From positions 183,569 through 247,568 of the forward strand of contig JAJXUD010000001.1 in the NCBI GenBank assembly GCA_021783235.1: DNA of 64,000 nucleotides, given 5' to 3'. Position 1 is the first letter of the stretch, and each line of letters begins with the position of its first letter. This stretch comes from Myxococcales bacterium (GTDB lineage: Bacteria; Myxococcota; Myxococcia; Myxococcales; JAKAPL01). Positions 62,404 to 64,000 of this stretch are shown one piece after another. Under the pieces are notes generated by a model. The model was not told where the DNA came from, searched no databases, and saw only the letters and a program-made list of their open reading frames with translations. Made by a program: the position numbers and the translations under genes.

Positions 62404-63012
62404 ATGGATCCCAGACCCGCCGCCGATCCGCCGGTCCGATCGGGCGCGGATCCCAGCTTCACCGAGCTGGTGCGGCGGCTCCAGCCCTCGCTCCTCCGCT
62501 TCGCGCGCGGCCTCGTGAGGTCCGAGGCAACCGCCGAGGAGGTCGTCCAGGAGACCTGGACGGCCGTGGTCGAACGAATCGGCGAGTTTCGCGGCGACAG
62601 CTCACTCAAGAGCTGGATCTTCGCCATCCTGGTGAAGCGGGCCGCGACGCGCGCGAGGCTGGAAGGGCGGTCGATCCCCTTCTCGGCCCTCGAGCCGGAG
62701 GACTCCGCGAACGGCTCCCCATTCGACGAGCGAGGCGGCTGGCGCCCCGAGGAGGCTCCGGGGGCCTGGCCCAATCCCGAGGACGACGCCATCGCGCGTG
62801 AGGGCGTCCGCCTCCTCGAGGAGGGGCTCTCCCGCCTCCCCGCCTCGCAGCGCGCCGTGGTGATCCTGCGGGACGTCGAGGGGCTGTCGGCCGCGGAGGC
62901 TTGTAACGTTCTCGACGTGGGGGAGACGAACCAACGGGTGCTCCTCCACCGAGGTCGCAGCGCGCTGCGCGCCCTGCTCGCCGAGCGATGGCGGGAACCG
63001 AAAGGACGATAG
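62404..63012 (+). CDS. ECF-type RNA polymerase sigma factor
   Basis: A 202-aa sigma-70 family protein from ATG 62404. Region 2: TELVRRLQPSLLRFARGLVR and AEEVVQETWTAVVERIGEFR...LKSWIFAILVKRAATRARLE; region 4: GLSRLPASQRAVVILRDVEG followed by LSAAEACNVLDVGETNQRVL. Typical ECF size. The next gene is a zinc-binding anti-sigma factor 4 bp away, forming the usual pair. Confidence 0.92.
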   Translation: MDPRPAADPPVRSGADPSFTELVRRLQPSLLRFARGLVRSEATAEEVVQETWTAVVERIGEFRGDSSLKSWIFAILVKRAATRARLEGRSIPFSALEPEDSANGSPFDERGGWRPEEAPGAWPNPEDDAIAREGVRLLEEGLSRLPASQRAVVILRDVEGLSAAEACNVLDVGETNQRVLLHRGRSALRALLAERWREPKGR

Positions 63013-63016
63013 CGCC

Positions 63017-63253
63017 GTGCTCGCCTGCAAAGACATCCACGAGCTCGCCACCGACTATCAGGAGCATGCCCTCCCGTGGGGCAAGCGGCTGCAGTTCCGG
63101 CTCCACCTGCTCCTCTGCGACGCCTGCCGCGCCCTTCTCGCCCAGCTCGAGCGGACGCGAACGCTGCTCGGCCGGCTCGGGGGCGGCGAGCTCACGAAGG
63201 CCGAGGAGGACGAGATTCTCTCCGTCCTGCGCGGCCCCGCGCCGCGCCCGTAA
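63017..63253 (+). CDS. Zinc-finger anti-sigma factor (HC2 type)
   Basis: A 78-aa soluble protein from GTG 63017. CKDIHELATDYQEHALP and RLHLLLCDACRALLAQL supply the H-x3-C-x2-C zinc site of ZAS domains. No TM domain, so a cytoplasmic redox- or zinc-responsive anti-sigma is likely. Binds the upstream ECF sigma by inference. Confidence 0.85.
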   Translation: MLACKDIHELATDYQEHALPWGKRLQFRLHLLLCDACRALLAQLERTRTLLGRLGGGELTKAEEDEILSVLRGPAPRP

Positions 63254-63322
63254 CGTTTCTCCCCGATGGGAGACTGATCTCCAGACCGCCCGATCCACGG
63301 GCGGCGGAGCAGGAGGTCGACC

Positions 63323-63454
63323 GTGGCGAAGATCTGTCCCATCGATGGCTGCAAGAAGAAGCCCGGCCTGTGCGTGCACGACTGGATGATGATCGCGATG
63401 GCTGGCGCGATGATGATCCTCGCGGGCGCCCACTGGGGCCTGCACGTCGTCTGA
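63323..63454 (+). CDS. Small membrane protein with N-terminal Cys motif
   Basis: A 43-aa product from GTG 63323 with AGGAGG 7 bp upstream. CPIDGCKKKPGLCVHDWMM then a TM helix (IAMAGAMMILAGAHWGLHVV). Three Cys and two His near the membrane suggest metal binding. Located between the anti-sigma and kinase genes; unknown. Confidence 0.55.
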   Translation: MAKICPIDGCKKKPGLCVHDWMMIAMAGAMMILAGAHWGLHVV

Positions 63455-63466
63455 GGAAGGGCGACC

Positions 63467-63919
63467 GTGTCCGCGACGGCAAACGCCCAGCTGCCGTGGG
63501 AAGGCCGGCGAGCCACGCCGGCCTTCCCCTGGCGCATCCTCTCGAAGGCCGGCGAAGGCGCGATGGGCGAAGTCTACCTCGCCGAGGATCAGGATCTCGG
63601 CCGGAGGGTCGCGATCAAGGTCATCAAGCCCGAGCTGCTCTCCTCGCTCTCGGCCGCCGACGCCCAGGCCGCGATCCAGCGGTTCGTCCAGGAGGCGCGG
63701 GCCGCCGCGGCCCTCTCCCACCCCGGCGTGCCGGCGGTCCACCGGATCGGCACCGAGGGCGGCTGGCCCTACATCGTCATGGAGTGGCTCGACGGCCAGA
63801 CCCTCGACGGGATCCTCGCCGGGAGGCGACGGTTGCCAGCGGAGCAGGCCGCCTGGCTCGGTCTCCAAGTTCTCTCGGTATTGGAGACCGCTTGTATGAC
63901 CTGCACTCATGGGATCTGA
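63467..63919 (+). pseudogene. Ser/Thr protein kinase, N-terminal part only, interrupted
   Basis: From GTG 63467 the kinase N-lobe is intact: ILSKAGEGAMGEVYLAEDQD (Gly loop), VAIKVIKPELL (Lys), and YIVMEWLDGQTLDGILAG. The sequence runs normally to AWLGLQVLSVLE near 63885, where HRDLKPEN should follow, but instead reads TACMTCTHGI and stops at 63919. The downstream sequence is of different composition, so the gene is probably disrupted by an insertion extending beyond the window, or the assembly changes there. Confidence 0.75.
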
Positions 63920-64000
63920 CCTTCATGAGTCGCCGCCGTACTGACGAGACTCGGAACGAGTCTTCTCTGCGCCTGTTCCCGGAGGGGTGGAGGGGGGGCC
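63880..64000. other. Foreign-looking sequence at the window edge
   Basis: Composition changes after about 63885 to less GC-rich DNA. A short frame opens at ATG 63925 (MSRRRTDETRNESSLRLFPE) and runs off the window. It may be the end of an insertion element that cut the kinase gene. Too short to identify. Confidence 0.3.

Overview
The window is very GC-rich chromosomal DNA. It carries Ser/Thr protein kinases of the HRDLKPDN type, many Asp-Ala-Gly-rich and Cys-rich lipoproteins, a VanZ-like protein, a PilZ protein, a sigma-54 activator remnant and a guaB/guaA pair. Together these suggest a Gram-negative (diderm) deltaproteobacterial / Myxococcota-type organism. This is inferred from gene content only, and no species is claimed.

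Layout. (1) 1-5344, plus strand: end of a cyclophilin-type PPIase, era, der, a YfgM-like TPR protein, bamB, mutT and a second Nudix hydrolase, i.e. ribosome assembly GTPases next to outer-membrane assembly genes. (2) About 5.9-26.5 kb: a roughly 20-kb insertion made of two homologous phage-like elements in mirror image. Element A reads leftward (about 15.5 to 6.5 kb) and element B reads rightward (15.8 to 26.4 kb). Both have the same order: early genes including a Zn-ribbon protein, an opposing small HTH gene, a Pro-rich membrane protein, a 230-234 aa packaging-type ATPase, a 40-51 aa membrane peptide, a 430-486 aa probable major capsid protein, a run of tiny membrane proteins, a beta-rich protein, a lysozyme-like transglycosylase, four small membrane or amphipathic proteins, and finally a Cys-rich lipoprotein. 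Element B also has a rolling-circle-type Rep and an Acb2/Tad1-like (anti-CBASS/anti-Thoeris) protein. Size (about 10 kb each), ATPase type, capsid-sized protein, transglycosylase and absence of tail genes resemble tailless membrane-containing phages such as PM2 (Corticoviridae) or FLiP (Finnlakeviridae). No integrase is visible; a 16-bp direct repeat, dif-like in its right half, flanks element B, and a partly matching site lies beyond element A. (3) 26.5-49.2 kb: host housekeeping genes: guaA, lipoprotein, guaB, mrp, sppA, DedA, a phosphoesterase lipoprotein, a cyclic-nucleotide-binding protein, a Ser/Thr kinase, VanZ-like protein, miaB, a CoxE-like VWA protein, an RlmD-like methyltransferase, a PilZ protein, and a ketone-body/acetoacetate module (CoA-transferase A and B plus thiolase). 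(4) 49.3-57.2 kb, minus strand: a fluoride-response operon behind a clear fluoride riboswitch with its own sigma-70-like promoter: PP2C phosphatase, ClC channel with CBS domains, DUF190, CrcB/Fluc, a dynamin-like GTPase, an enolase with a one-base frameshift, and an AAA-type ATPase. (5) 57.4-64 kb: a Cys-rich lipoprotein, an HlyD-like membrane fusion protein with two PqqD-like modules, a 12-copy array of a 21-bp repeat, the C-terminal half of a sigma-54 activator, a RAYT-type transposase, an ECF sigma factor with zinc anti-sigma, and a Ser/Thr kinase gene cut short at the window edge.

The two points most worth attention are the mirrored pair of apparently tailless phage elements (one lacking a recognisable Rep, the other carrying an anti-defence gene) and the fluoride riboswitch operon with members not usually listed in fluoride resistance. 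All identifications come from reading motifs and gene order; no database search was run.
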